Source: JBBIWA01 sp037439425 (GTDB lineage: Bacteria > Acidobacteriota > Blastocatellia > RBC074). From it: a stretch of 64,000 nucleotides of DNA. The notes below the pieces were generated by a model. It was not told the origin of the DNA. It was given only the letters and a program-made list of their open reading frames with translations, and searched no databases. The stretch is taken from NCBI GenBank assembly GCA_037439425.1, contig JBBIWA010000002.1, positions 124,001 to 188,000 on the forward strand, read 5' to 3'. Position numbers and translations under genes: made by a program. Below are positions 44,349 to 53,047 of this stretch, in pieces; the stretch's first letter is position 1; each line of letters begins with the position of its first letter.

Positions 44349-45359
44349 ATGTCATTTGCTAAGCTGATCGGCAATGAGCGGAATAAAATCATCCTGCAGC
44401 GCCTGCTGCGAAGCGGGCGACTCCCCTTTACGTGGCTCTTTGCTGGGCCAGAGAGCGTTGGCAAGCGCCAGTTTGCGCTCACGCTAGCTAAAGCCGCTAA
44501 CTGCCAGCAAGCTCCGGCCCGTGCCTTGGCGAGTCATTATCCGGAAGAGAGTTGCGACGAATGCGCTTTCTGCCGCCGGATTGAAGAGGGCACGTTCAGC
44601 GATCTGCTGGTAATTCAGCCTGAGGGAGCCTACATCAAGGTTGCTCAGACGCGCCAGCTGGCCGAAGAGGTCTATTTTCGACCGCGCGAAGGACGGCATC
44701 GTTTCTTCCTGATAGATGAAGCAGCAGCGTTGCGCGAGGAAGCAGCCAACTCGCTGCTGAAGACTTTGGAAGAACCGCCCCCCACCTCTACTATTATCTT
44801 GCTCAGCTCATGCCCTGATGCTTTGTTGCCGACGATTCGCTCGCGGGTGCAGCGGCTGAACTTTGCGCCGCTTTCGGTGGCAGAGATGGAGCAATATCTG
44901 GCAGCTAACTATCGCCGTCCGGCGCCTGATACGGCGCTGCTGGCGCGCATCAGCGGCGGGTGCGTAGGCCAGGCTACCGCAATAGATATTTCCGAATACC
45001 GGCGCGAGCGGCGTGAGCTGATTGAACTGATAGACTTGCTGGCAGCAGGCAACAATCGCTACCGGTTGCTGAAAGCGGCCGAATATCTGGGCAAGCAGGA
45101 ACGGGAAATTTTCGAGCGCAAGCTGAACTTGCTCCTCACGTTGCTGCGCGATATTTTCCTGCTGGCAGCAGGCAGCCCCAGAGAGAGGCTTGTCAATATT
45201 GACGCTGCCGACCGGCTTGAAACTCTCGCCCAAAAGATCGAGCTCAGGAGGCTGATGAGCTGGGTCGAAAAACTCAACCAGCTGCGCGCTAATTTGCGCA
45301 TCAACATTAATCGTCAGGTGGCGACGGAGGCATTGCTCTTAAGTCTGAGCCGGACCTAA
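44349..45359 (+). CDS. holB: DNA polymerase III delta-prime subunit
   Basis: A 336-residue clamp-loader subunit that helps load the sliding clamp. The N-terminal AAA+ domain has a degenerate P-loop GPESVGKR, a zinc-binding cysteine set (ESCDECAFCRRI), DEAAALREEAANSLLKTLEEPP and the sensor SSCPDALLPTIRSRVQ. The C-terminal helical domain is less conserved. It follows tmk by 82 bases and precedes ffh by 84 bases. It is of normal length. Confidence 0.93.
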   Translation: MSFAKLIGNERNKIILQRLLRSGRLPFTWLFAGPESVGKRQFALTLAKAANCQQAPARALASHYPEESCDECAFCRRIEEGTFSDLLVIQPEGAYIKVAQTRQLAEEVYFRPREGRHRFFLIDEAAALREEAANSLLKTLEEPPPTSTIILLSSCPDALLPTIRSRVQRLNFAPLSVAEMEQYLAANYRRPAPDTALLARISGGCVGQATAIDISEYRRERRELIELIDLLAAGNNRYRLLKAAEYLGKQEREIFERKLNLLLTLLRDIFLLAAGSPRERLVNIDAADRLETLAQKIELRRLMSWVEKLNQLRANLRININRQVATEALLLSLSRT

Positions 45360-45443
45360 ATCCGTCCTTGACAATCAAACCCCAGGCTCTCTATCCTTAG
45401 CCTTTTGCGTGAGCTGCTAGATTGCTTGCTGTAAGGACCCTTT

Positions 45444-46853
45444 ATGTTTGAGGCACTCTCGGAGAAGCTCAGGAAAGTCATTAAGGAGCTGCGCGGCGAG
45501 AGCCGCTTGAGCGAGGCGCACCTGGAACTGGCGATGCGCGAAATCCGCATTGCGCTGCTCGAAGCCGATGTTAATTACAAGGTCGTCAAAGATTTTATCG
45601 AGCGAGTCAAGACCAAAGCTCTCGGTCAGGAAGTCATGCAGGCGCTCTCACCTGGCCAGCAAGTGGTCAAGATCGTCTATGACGAAATGGTCCAGATGCT
45701 CGGCGGCACATCGAGCCGGTTACTCTTCACCTCACGGCGACCCAATTCGGTGATGATCGTCGGTCTGCAAGGCTCAGGTAAGACCACTTCCACGGGCAAG
45801 CTCGCGCGCTGGTTGCAGAACAATCAACACCGCAACCCACTGTTGCTGTCGGTAGATGTTTATCGCCCAGCGGCGCGCGATCAGTTAGCAGTCATTGGTC
45901 GGGCCATTGGCCTTCCCGTTTTTGAAGGCGATGGTTTGAATGATCCGCTGGAGCTGTGCCGTGCGGCGCGACTGCATTGCGAACAAATCGGCTTCGACAC
46001 GCTGATGATTGACACGGCAGGCCGCTTGCACATTGACGACGCGCTGATGGAGGAACTGCAACTGATCAAGCGCGAGATGCAACCCATCGAAACGCTCTTC
46101 GTCGCCGATGCGATGACCGGTCAGGATGCGGTTAAGAGCGCCCAAGAGTTCAACGATCGCGTCGGCATCACTGGCGTGATCCTGACGAAGATGGATGGCG
46201 ACGCGCGCGGTGGCGCGGCGCTTTCGATCAAAGAGGTGACAGGACAGCCGATCAAGTTCGTCGGCGTCGGCGAAAAATATGATGCGCTGGAGCCTTTCTA
46301 TCCCGAGCGCATCGCCTCGCGCATCTTGGGGATGGGCGATGTGCTTTCGTTGATTGAGAAAGTGCAGGCTGAGGTAGACGAGAAGAAAGCGCTCGAATTG
46401 CAAGAGAAGATGGAGCGCAATGCCTTCACGCTTGAAGACTTCCGTGATCAGCTCAAGCAGATCAAGCGCCTCGGCTCACTCGAAAGCATCCTCAGCCTGT
46501 TGCCCGGTGGGCTGTTTAAGGGGCTGCCCAGGATAACGCCGGAGATGACGGCGCAGATGGAAAAGGAGCTGAAAAAGACCGAGGCAATCATCAATTCGAT
46601 GACCCCAGCGGAGCGTGAGAACCATCTGATCATCAATAGCTCGCGCCGCCGCCGCATCGCTCTGGGCAGCGGGACGACACTCAACGATGTCAATAATCTG
46701 CTCAAGCAATACGTCGAGATGAAGCGGACGATGAATCAAATGATGACGGGCGGTGGATTGCTGGGCGGCCTGGACGGCAAAGTCGCTCGTCAACTGACTG
46801 GCGTCAGCCGGCGCAAGGACAAGAAGAAGAAAAAGAAGAAAAAGAGACGCTAG
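45444..46853 (+). CDS. ffh: signal recognition particle protein Ffh
   Basis: A 469-residue SRP GTPase that targets membrane proteins to the translocon. The N domain has ALLEADVNYKVVKDF. The G domain has GLQGSGKTTSTGKL (107-120), DVYRPAARDQL, DTAGRL, TKMDGDARGGAALS. The M domain is Met-rich (MKRTMNQMMTGGG, SLLPGG) and the C-terminus is a Lys-rich tail (KKKKKKKRR), typical of Acidobacteria. ATG 45444 has AAGGA upstream. It heads the ribosomal part of the block. Confidence 0.97.
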   Translation: MFEALSEKLRKVIKELRGESRLSEAHLELAMREIRIALLEADVNYKVVKDFIERVKTKALGQEVMQALSPGQQVVKIVYDEMVQMLGGTSSRLLFTSRRPNSVMIVGLQGSGKTTSTGKLARWLQNNQHRNPLLLSVDVYRPAARDQLAVIGRAIGLPVFEGDGLNDPLELCRAARLHCEQIGFDTLMIDTAGRLHIDDALMEELQLIKREMQPIETLFVADAMTGQDAVKSAQEFNDRVGITGVILTKMDGDARGGAALSIKEVTGQPIKFVGVGEKYDALEPFYPERIASRILGMGDVLSLIEKVQAEVDEKKALELQEKMERNAFTLEDFRDQLKQIKRLGSLESILSLLPGGLFKGLPRITPEMTAQMEKELKKTEAIINSMTPAERENHLIINSSRRRRIALGSGTTLNDVNNLLKQYVEMKRTMNQMMTGGGLLGGLDGKVARQLTGVSRRKDKKKKKKKKRR

Positions 46854-46921
46854 GGTCGGTTGCCAAGGAGCAGGGACCTATGACTGGCCTGAATTTCCTA
46901 GCGCCCTCTTTACCAACTATT

Positions 46922-46927
46922 TTATAA
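46922..46927 (+). promoter_or_regulatory. possible -10 box of rpsP operon
   Basis: A perfect TATAAT lies 41 bases before the rpsP start codon. No good -35 box is found at 16-18 bases upstream, so this is only a candidate promoter for the rpsP-khpA-rimM-trmD group. Confidence 0.35.
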
Positions 46928-46962
46928 TTCGCACGCTTAACACGCATTGGAGGTTAATCGTC

Positions 46963-47226
46963 TTGTTAGCCATTAGATTGACAAGAATAGGTGCCAAGAA
47001 ACGCCCTTTTTATCGCGTGGTCGTTGCCGAAAAGCGGGCCAAACGTGATGGGCGCTTTGTCGAAATCGTTGGTCACTATAATCCGTGCCGGGAACCAATC
47101 GAATTGAAGCTGGACAGGGAGCGCATTAACTACTGGATGGCGCGAGGAGCACAGCCCACCGAGACGGTACGTAACCTGATTCGCAAAAGCGAACAGAGCG
47201 CGGCCTCGACTGAGCAGCCGGCGTAA
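46963..47226 (+). CDS. rpsP: 30S ribosomal protein S16
   Basis: An 87-residue ribosomal protein: MLAIRLTRIGAKKRPFYRVVVAEKRAKRD region, VEIVGHYNP, and ERINYWMARGAQPTETVRNL. Length and sequence are typical for bS16. The start is TTG 46963, with GGAGG (46949-46953) nine bases upstream; no ATG is available near the family start. It begins the order rpsP-khpA-rimM-trmD-rplS known from many bacteria. Confidence 0.96.
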   Translation: MLAIRLTRIGAKKRPFYRVVVAEKRAKRDGRFVEIVGHYNPCREPIELKLDRERINYWMARGAQPTETVRNLIRKSEQSAASTEQPA

Positions 47227-47321
47227 GGTTTTGAGTGTTCCGGCTCCCACGTTGTGCTCTGACTGCGCCTTTCTTCGCTACTGGAGTAGTGAAGCGCTAA
47301 AGCTGATGTGGAGGTGGGAGG

Positions 47322-47552
47322 ATGAAGGAACTCGTTGAATTGATTGCCAAGTCGCTGGTTGATCATCCCGATGAAGTCCAGGTCAAAGAAATTGAGGGAG
47401 ATAAAACCACGGTGCTGGAATTGCGCGTCGCAGACGGTGACCTGGGCAAAGTAATTGGAAAGCAAGGCCGCACCGCACGGGCAATCCGTACCATCCTCAA
47501 TGCTTCTGGAGTGAAGCTGAAGAAACGCTTCGTCCTTGAGATTCTCGAATGA
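47322..47552 (+). CDS. khpA: KH-domain RNA-binding protein KhpA
   Basis: A 76-residue single KH-domain protein. The GxxG loop is GKQG (VIGKQGRTARAIRTIL), followed by the conserved C-terminal strand KRFVLEILE. KhpA binds RNA and, in other bacteria, works with KhpB in division or regulation. It overlaps the next gene by 4 bases (ATGA), so it is translationally coupled to rimM. GGAGG precedes the ATG. Confidence 0.92.
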   Translation: MKELVELIAKSLVDHPDEVQVKEIEGDKTTVLELRVADGDLGKVIGKQGRTARAIRTILNASGVKLKKRFVLEILE

Positions 47553-48091
47553 GCGCGCCGGTTCACTGCGTGAGACCTGAAGCAGACTTGATCGTGATTG
47601 CGCGTATTATCCGCCCTCAAGGACGGCGGGGCGAAGTCATCGCCGAGCTGCTCACCGATTTCCCTGAGCGATTCCGGGAACTTGAGACGGTCTGCGCCCT
47701 GCGCCCAGAGGGCGAAATAGTCGAGCTCAAACTGGAGAAGTCGTGGCTGCATAAGGGTTGTGTGGTCTTGAAATTCGCCGGTTGTGAAACCATTGATCAG
47801 GCTGAACGGTTACGTGGCGCGCGGTTGATGATCAGCCGCGAGCAGGCCGTTAAGCTGCCAGAAGGGAGCTATTACGATTTCGACCTGATAGGCTGTGAAG
47901 TGACGACAAATGAAGGATGGCGACTAGGGCAGGTCACCGAAATACAACGCTACGGTGCCGCGCCGCTACTTGTGGTGCAAGGCGTAGAACGAGAATGGTT
48001 GATCCCCCTGGCCTTCGAGATTTGCCGGGAGATTGACATTGCGCGCAAGCGGATCCTGATTGATCCGCCCGCCGGATTGCTCGAATTGTGA
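47549..48091 (+). CDS. rimM: 16S rRNA maturation factor RimM
   Basis: A 180-residue protein that assists 30S head assembly. The N-terminal RimM domain shows IARIIRPQGRRGEVIAELLTDFPERF, and the C-terminal PRC barrel shows YYDFDLIGCEV, GQVTEIQRYGAAPLLVVQG, and IPLAFEI. Its length is typical. It is coupled to khpA by an ATGA overlap and precedes trmD. A PRC barrel of the same fold occurs as a doubled stand-alone protein at 31506. Confidence 0.95.
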   Translation: MSAPVHCVRPEADLIVIARIIRPQGRRGEVIAELLTDFPERFRELETVCALRPEGEIVELKLEKSWLHKGCVVLKFAGCETIDQAERLRGARLMISREQAVKLPEGSYYDFDLIGCEVTTNEGWRLGQVTEIQRYGAAPLLVVQGVEREWLIPLAFEICREIDIARKRILIDPPAGLLEL

Positions 48092-48153
48092 AGCCAGAAT
48101 TCAACCCTCAGACTGAGATAAAGGAAGTTCCACCAAGTCTGGGGTCTGAAGCG

Positions 48154-48924
48154 ATGCGTTTTGATTTGCTGACGATCTTTCCGGAGTTTTTTGCAGGGCC
48201 ATTTGACTTCGGGATCATTCAGCGTGCGCGCCAGCAAGGTCTGATCGAGATCGCGATTCACGACTTGCGTTCTTTTACGTTCGATAAGCATCACGTCGTA
48301 GATGATCGCCCCTTTGGCGGCGGCGATGGAATGGTGCTCAAACCAGAACCGATCTTTCGCGCGGTCGAATCTCTGCTGGCCGAGGAGAAAGAGATCGCTC
48401 CGGCCAAGCGCACAGCCATTGTGCTGCTTTCGCCCCAGGGTCGCCTCTTTCGTCAGGCGGAAGCAGAACGCCTGGCGCGCGAGTGCCGGCGACTGATCTT
48501 GATCTGCGGTCGCTACGAAGGTGTGGATGAGCGAGTGGTCGAGCATCTGATCACCGAGGAGATCTCAATAGGTGATTACGTGCTCACAGGCGGCGAGATC
48601 CCTGCCATGGTGGTTGTGGATGCGGTGACAAGACTTCTGCCCGGCGCTCTGGGCAGTGAAACTTCCGCCGCGCACGATTCCTTCTCAACAGGAGTGCTTG
48701 ATTGCCCGCACTACACGCGCCCGGCGGATTTTCGCGGCTGGAGAGTGCCGGAGGTGCTCTTGAGCGGCCATCACGCGGAAATCGCGCGTTGGCGCCGTCG
48801 CGCGGCGTTGCTTAAGACTTTGAAGAAAAGACCTGATCTGCTTGAGCGGGCTGAACTGGCAGAGGAAGAACGAAACTGGCTCAAAGCAGTCAGTCAGGCT
48901 CCTGATGAAGCTGGTAGGAAGTAG
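48154..48924 (+). CDS. trmD: tRNA (m1G37) methyltransferase TrmD
   Basis: A 256-residue SPOUT enzyme that methylates G37 of tRNAs. MRFDLLTIFPEFFAGPFDFG fits the TrmD start, so ATG 48154 is preferred over GTG 48088. Other marks are VDDRPFGGGDGMVLKPEP, LICGRYEGVDERV, EISIGDYVLTGGEIPAMVVVDAV and the C-terminal SGHHAEIARWRR. It carries the knotted SAM-binding site. It is followed directly by an Uma2 fragment at 48927. Confidence 0.96.
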   Translation: MRFDLLTIFPEFFAGPFDFGIIQRARQQGLIEIAIHDLRSFTFDKHHVVDDRPFGGGDGMVLKPEPIFRAVESLLAEEKEIAPAKRTAIVLLSPQGRLFRQAEAERLARECRRLILICGRYEGVDERVVEHLITEEISIGDYVLTGGEIPAMVVVDAVTRLLPGALGSETSAAHDSFSTGVLDCPHYTRPADFRGWRVPEVLLSGHHAEIARWRRRAALLKTLKKRPDLLERAELAEEERNWLKAVSQAPDEAGRK

Positions 48925-48926
48925 AG

Positions 48927-49127
48927 ATGGCGATCACGACGGTAGAACAAATAGCAGCCCTAAGGCCGGATGCCTCTCAACTGCTGAGCGATGAGCCAGA
49001 GATGGAAAGCTCGCTCCACTGGGCGCAATTGAGCTTGTTGGTCAACACGCTCAAATGGTGATGGCGTGAACGGCAAGACTTTATTATCCAAAGCGTGAGG
49101 CCCTCACGCTCAACCGAGAATTTATGA
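48927..49127 (+). pseudogene. Uma2-family endonuclease fragment
   Basis: A 44-codon frame starts at ATG 48927, two bases after trmD, with GGAAG upstream, and ends at TGA 49059. The reading continues past the TGA in frame as WRERQDFII. DASQLLSDEPEMESSLH, LKW and WRERQDFII match the N-terminal region of Uma2 (DUF820) proteins in my memory, with the TGA replacing a residue between two tryptophans. About 60 residues remain; the catalytic core is gone. I therefore read it as a fragment with an internal stop, not a new gene. Confidence 0.65.
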
Positions 49128-49145
49128 AATGTTGAGGTAAATGAC

Positions 49146-49529
49146 ATGAACATACTGGACAAGGTAGATCAGAAGCAATTGCGGAATAATATTCCTGACT
49201 TCATACCTGGCGATACCGTGCGCGTTCACGTGCGGATCAAGGAGAGCGATAACAAAGAGCGGTTGCAGGTTTTTGAAGGCATTGTCATCGCGCGTCGCGG
49301 CAAAGGGGCGAGCGAATCATTCACCGTTCGCAAGACCTCTTTCGGGGTCGGAGTTGAGCGCATCTTCCCGCTGCACGCCACCATCATTGATCACATTGAC
49401 GTCGTCAAGCGTGGCCGCGTGCGCCGTGCCAAGCTCTATTACCTGCGCGAGCTGCGTGGCAAGGCCGCGCGCATCCGCGAGCGCGATACACGCACTCAGG
49501 CGGCGGGCAGCGGAAGCAATAATGGTTAG
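49146..49529 (+). CDS. rplS: 50S ribosomal protein L19
   Basis: A 127-residue bL19: RNNIPDFIPGDTVRVHVRI, QVFEGIVIARRGKGASESFTVRK, FGVGVERIFPLHA, and HIDVVKRGRVRRAKLYYLRELRGKAARI. Length is typical. GAGG is seen 8-11 bases before the ATG. In other genomes it directly follows trmD; here 221 bases with an Uma2 fragment intervene. Confidence 0.97.
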   Translation: MNILDKVDQKQLRNNIPDFIPGDTVRVHVRIKESDNKERLQVFEGIVIARRGKGASESFTVRKTSFGVGVERIFPLHATIIDHIDVVKRGRVRRAKLYYLRELRGKAARIRERDTRTQAAGSGSNNG

Positions 49530-49554
49530 ACATCGCTAGAGAGCAGACTTCAAA

Positions 49555-49578
49555 CCTCGGTGCAAAACATCGCCGAGG
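49555..49578 (+). terminator. hairpin after rplS
   Basis: CCTCGGTG (49555-49562) pairs with CGCCGAGG (49571-49578) over eight bases (one G-U) with loop CAAAACAT, 25 bases after the rplS stop. The T tract is absent, so it is a weak or Rho-dependent terminator candidate. Confidence 0.45.
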
Positions 49579-49666
49579 CCTGAAATGAATCACCGTTTAT
49601 TGTCGAGGTCCGGAGTCTCTCTGCCTGGCGGGAGATACTGCTGCTGCAATCTACAGTCTGAGGTCT

Positions 49667-50317
49667 ATGGTTCGTCGCGCCCGGCAAACTGATGAACCTT
49701 GTTGTGGCGACGCCTTCGAACGTGAAGCGAGGCAGGCGGGTGCGCGTTTGATTGCTGGGGTTGATGAAGTCGGGCGCGGAGCAGTGGCCGGACCCGTGGT
49801 CGCCGCGGCTGTGATCTTGGATTTGGCGCGCATCCCCGCGGGCATCAACGACTCAAAGAAACTCACCCGCGCTGAGCGAGAACGATTGGATCAAGAGATT
49901 CGCGCCTCAGCTACGGCCTGGGCCATCGCGCGCATCGAAGCTGAAGAGATAGATCGCATCAATATCCTGCAAGCAACCAAAAAAGCGATGCGCTGCGCCA
50001 TCGCAGCGCTGGCGCCTCAACCGGATTACCTGCTCATAGATGCTGTCTCGCTCAGTGAAGTCAGGCTGCCACAGCGCGCCATTATCCACGGCGATGCATT
50101 GTCGGTATCCATTGCCGCTGCTTCGATCATTGCCAAAGTAGCGCGTGATGGCTGGATGCGCGAAATTGACAAATCGTTCCCGGGTTACGGCTTTGCCCGC
50201 CACGCCGGTTATGCCACACCGGAACACTTGCGCCGTCTGCGCGAGCTTGGTCCCTCCTCAATTCACCGTCTGAGCTTTCGCCGCGTGTTGCCGGATCGCG
50301 GGCTCTTCCCCGATTAA
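49667..50317 (+). CDS. rnhB: ribonuclease HII
   Basis: A 216-residue enzyme that cuts RNA in RNA-DNA hybrids, including single ribonucleotides. The active-site set is complete: GVDEVGRGAVAGPV (Asp33, Glu34), INDSKKLT, DYLLIDAVSL (Asp), GDALSVSIAAASIIAKVARD (Asp). Near the C-terminus are YGFARHAGYATPEHL and HRLSFRRV. It ends the + strand block, and is convergent with the methyltransferase at 50333 by a 15-base gap. Confidence 0.95.
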   Translation: MVRRARQTDEPCCGDAFEREARQAGARLIAGVDEVGRGAVAGPVVAAAVILDLARIPAGINDSKKLTRAERERLDQEIRASATAWAIARIEAEEIDRINILQATKKAMRCAIAALAPQPDYLLIDAVSLSEVRLPQRAIIHGDALSVSIAAASIIAKVARDGWMREIDKSFPGYGFARHAGYATPEHLRRLRELGPSSIHRLSFRRVLPDRGLFPD

Positions 50318-50332
50318 AGTCAAATATCGGTC

Positions 50333-51127
50333 TCAGCTCCGGCGCGCAACGCATAGGGCCGAGACACCAAAAGGGAAGTTCCGAGAGCGTAGCCAGAAGC
50401 GTTCGGTGCCCAACAAGCACCCTAGTAAGCCGTTCAAAGCCGAAATGTTGATCTCATTCTCTGAAGCCGGTTGCCAGGGAGTAATCCGCATCAACGCGCG
50501 GCCCAGCAGAATGGGTGCAAAGAAAGTGAAGTTGGCGTAAGTGGCACGCTCGACCGCGAAGCCCGCTTCACAGACTGCACGCCGCAATTGTGGCAGCCGG
50601 TAGCGGCGTCGGTGATGGCCGACTTCGTCTTGCACGCCCCACAAGAATTCAAATGCCGGAACGAACAGCAGCGCGCGACCGCCCGGACGCAGTACCCGCC
50701 GCATCTCGCGCAAGCCGGCCACGTCATCATCTAAATGCTCGATCACATCGAGCGCCGTCACCAGATCAAAGGCGCTGTCCTCATAGGGCAATTGCTCAAC
50801 TGCGCCGTGGCGCACATTGATGAATCCTCGCGCCCGGCAAAAAGTGAGCGCCTCTTCAGACAGATCCACGCCCTCTACTTGGCCAAACTGCGCCAGCATC
50901 TTTAGATTCGCGCCCGTGCCGCAGCCGACATCCAGGATGCGCGGGCGCGCCCTGTCAGCGGGCCAACCGGCGAGCGCCCGCTCAACGAAGCTAGCGATGA
51001 TGCGCCGCCGCCCGACAAACCACCAGTGCGTTTCCTCGATCTCAGCCATGAGCGCATAGCTTTGTGGCTGCATCTGCCGCGGCAATGCCCGGCTTGCTTT
51101 GTCAGTCTCAGTGGCCATACCTTTCAC
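50333..51127 (-). CDS. SAM-dependent methyltransferase
   Basis: A 264-residue class I methyltransferase. The SAM-binding motif I is ILDVGCGTGANL (about residues 65-76), followed by GVDLSEEAL, an ALDVIEHLDDD acidic loop and RRVLRPGGRALLFVP. A VGHHRRRY block downstream is common in methyltransferases of glycan clusters. The target is unknown. GTG 51127 (which directly follows the upstream stop) or ATG 51118 could be the start. It is the last of three methyltransferase genes read in the same direction. Confidence 0.88.
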   Translation of the reverse strand: MKGMATETDKASRALPRQMQPQSYALMAEIEETHWWFVGRRRIIASFVERALAGWPADRARPRILDVGCGTGANLKMLAQFGQVEGVDLSEEALTFCRARGFINVRHGAVEQLPYEDSAFDLVTALDVIEHLDDDVAGLREMRRVLRPGGRALLFVPAFEFLWGVQDEVGHHRRRYRLPQLRRAVCEAGFAVERATYANFTFFAPILLGRALMRITPWQPASENEINISALNGLLGCLLGTERFWLRSRNFPFGVSALCVARRS

Positions 51128-52138
51128 TCAATCTGCGGCGCTGATTCGTCCGAAGCCTAGCCAGCTATTCTTGTTATGCCATCTGATCACCAGGTCGCTC
51201 GCTCCCAACGCGCGCCACCACTGCTCAAACTCCAATCGTGGAATGTAGAAAGCCGTCGGAGCCACCAGATGATCGAAGACGATCAAATGCTGCTCGCGCC
51301 AGGTGAAATCCGCAATCGCTGTCAAATAGTCGTGGTAAAACAAACGTTGCGCCAGGGCCGCGCCGCGCTTGAGCCGGCTCAAAGGGCCATAGACCAGTTT
51401 GGTCGCGGCGTATAGCACGGCCGTTGGCAGCTTTGACAAATGCAGCAAGGCGCGCGGGCTGATGCGCGAAGTCAGACGCTCGCGCAGCGGACTGATCCAG
51501 CGCATCACCCAGCCATTATTTTCCGCGCTATAGACCCAGACCGTGAGATGCCCTCCAGGTTTCACCCTGGAAGCCAGCGAGAAGAAACCCGCGCGCGGGT
51601 CTGGCAGATGATGCAGCACGCCGATAGCAAAGGCGTAATCGAAGATGCGACGCAGCGGGAGATGATAAATATCGGCCTGCACGATATGAGCATGCTCCAT
51701 CCCGCGCGTGGCAACAAAGGCTGTCTCGACTGCGTCGCTTAAGTCTATCCCGATCACTTCGCGCGCTCCCCACGCAGCGGCCAATCGTGTGTGCCGCCCC
51801 TTGCCGCAACCAGCTTCCAGCACCAGCTTGCCGGCGAAGAACTCTGGTTTGACCGGCGCAATCCAGCTCAGAAACTGCGCGGCGTAGCGCTCATTCATCT
51901 CCGCAAAATGCTGCCACTGCCAACCGAAGTTTGCCGCCGTCGCCGCTTTGCCCTCTCCGAGGGCGCGCTGGTCTACGAAGCGAGGCACGCCACGCGCAAT
52001 CGGATAAGGCCGCGCGCAAGATGTGCACCCCAGCTCACCTTCGATAATCTCCTCTTGCTCGCGGCTTTTGACCGAGAGCAACTGCAGCTCGCCGCTACAA
52101 TCTGGACAAGCGAGGTAGTCTAGTAAATTGGGCTTCAT
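51128..52138 (-). CDS. methyltransferase with Trm112-like zinc domain
   Basis: A 336-residue protein. The N-terminal part is a Trm112-like zinc ribbon (LACPDCSGELQLL and LGCTSCARPYPI, four Cys), followed by a class I methyltransferase: LVLEAGCGKGRHTRLAA, GIDLSDAVETA, FDYAFAIGVLHHLPDP and LASRVKPGGHLTVW. Such fusions modify sugars or lipid-linked glycans in several bacteria; this one is unassigned. It is adjacent to two other methyltransferases, and divergent from the YfhO-like gene. Confidence 0.88.
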   Translation of the reverse strand: MKPNLLDYLACPDCSGELQLLSVKSREQEEIIEGELGCTSCARPYPIARGVPRFVDQRALGEGKAATAANFGWQWQHFAEMNERYAAQFLSWIAPVKPEFFAGKLVLEAGCGKGRHTRLAAAWGAREVIGIDLSDAVETAFVATRGMEHAHIVQADIYHLPLRRIFDYAFAIGVLHHLPDPRAGFFSLASRVKPGGHLTVWVYSAENNGWVMRWISPLRERLTSRISPRALLHLSKLPTAVLYAATKLVYGPLSRLKRGAALAQRLFYHDYLTAIADFTWREQHLIVFDHLVAPTAFYIPRLEFEQWWRALGASDLVIRWHNKNSWLGFGRISAAD

Positions 52139-52711
52139 CTACTTCACGCAAACAAAGTGAAATTCGATCTCTTCAAATCCGCCGACCAGGAAACACCACC
52201 ACCGGGAACACAACAGGGGAGAGAGATTAGCCAAGAAGTCTATGATCTTACCCGCCAGAGCGCCAGCATAATAGACCGGCGGAGACAAGATGGATTTCTT
52301 CAAATAAGGCTGAGCAAACCACACCAACCTGAGTCTCTCCAGGCGGAATTCTACCCCAGCGTATCCACCCTTAAACGCGGGATTGAAGTAGTAAGGGAAG
52401 GTCACATCAAAACCTCGCTTGTGGTCAGCGTGAGTAAAACCACGACTGAAATGCGGAACTCTCACCACCAGCTTGCCGCCAGGCTCCAGGATGCGATGCA
52501 GCTCTTTCATCACCAGCAGGGGCTGATCCAGGTGTTCCAGCACATGATCGGCTTCGATCAAGCTGAATTGTTCGGATGAAAAGGGGTAGGGGAAACAATT
52601 CAGGTCATGCACGACATCTGGATGAATCAGCGCATTGGCATCCACATTGACGTAGCCTGCTTTCTTGAACTCCCCGCATCCGAGATTGAGTTTTCTGCTC
52701 TCTCTGTTCAT
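52139..52711 (-). CDS. SAM-dependent methyltransferase
   Basis: A 190-residue class I methyltransferase starting MNRESRKLNLGCGEFKKAGY, with LNLGCG as SAM motif I, FSLIEADHVLEHLDQP, and MKELHRILEPGGKLVVRVPHFS. The C-terminal third is hydrophobic and aromatic. The ATG at 52711 is chosen because motif I then starts about 10 residues in, the usual spacing; an in-frame ATG at 52810 is possible. It starts the three-gene minus-strand run. Confidence 0.83.
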   Translation of the reverse strand: MNRESRKLNLGCGEFKKAGYVNVDANALIHPDVVHDLNCFPYPFSSEQFSLIEADHVLEHLDQPLLVMKELHRILEPGGKLVVRVPHFSRGFTHADHKRGFDVTFPYYFNPAFKGGYAGVEFRLERLRLVWFAQPYLKKSILSPPVYYAGALAGKIIDFLANLSPLLCSRWWCFLVGGFEEIEFHFVCVK

Positions 52712-53047
52712 GCCTTTACAGAGTTTCAGCAAACGTTGGGAATATCCGGGAAGGAGAAGCCACTCCTCTGTCCACTGCCTTGCAAAGCCCCGGTGAGGGA
52801 GAAGACCCATCCTACGGATCGATGGACAATGAGCTGCTCACGGCCGCCCAGCGCCATGATGATCGCTTTGCCATCTATTGATGATTCACGCTGCGCCTGG
52901 AGTATAAGCCAAAAGGCGGCCTTGACGCACCTCTCACGCCAGGGTGAAAATCTCGGCTTTGATCAGAGAGCGAGATCAGCGAAGGTCACTGGCGATGAAA
53001 GAGCGGATGCTCACCGAGGTCGTGAGGGAGCAGAAAGGAGGCTGCGT
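52712..53047. other. divergent intergenic region before YfhO gene
   Basis: About 335 bases between the methyltransferase run (minus) and the YfhO-like gene (plus). A long plus-strand frame crosses it, but it overlaps the methyltransferase gene and lacks conservation I recognise. It ends in a perfect AAAGGAGG (53034-53041). TTGACG at 52922 could be a -35 box, without a good -10 box. Confidence 0.4.

Noticed and set aside
52607..53047. Longer N-terminus for the YfhO-like protein
   Set aside because: It would overlap the opposite methyltransferase gene; TTG 53048 has a perfect ribosome binding site.
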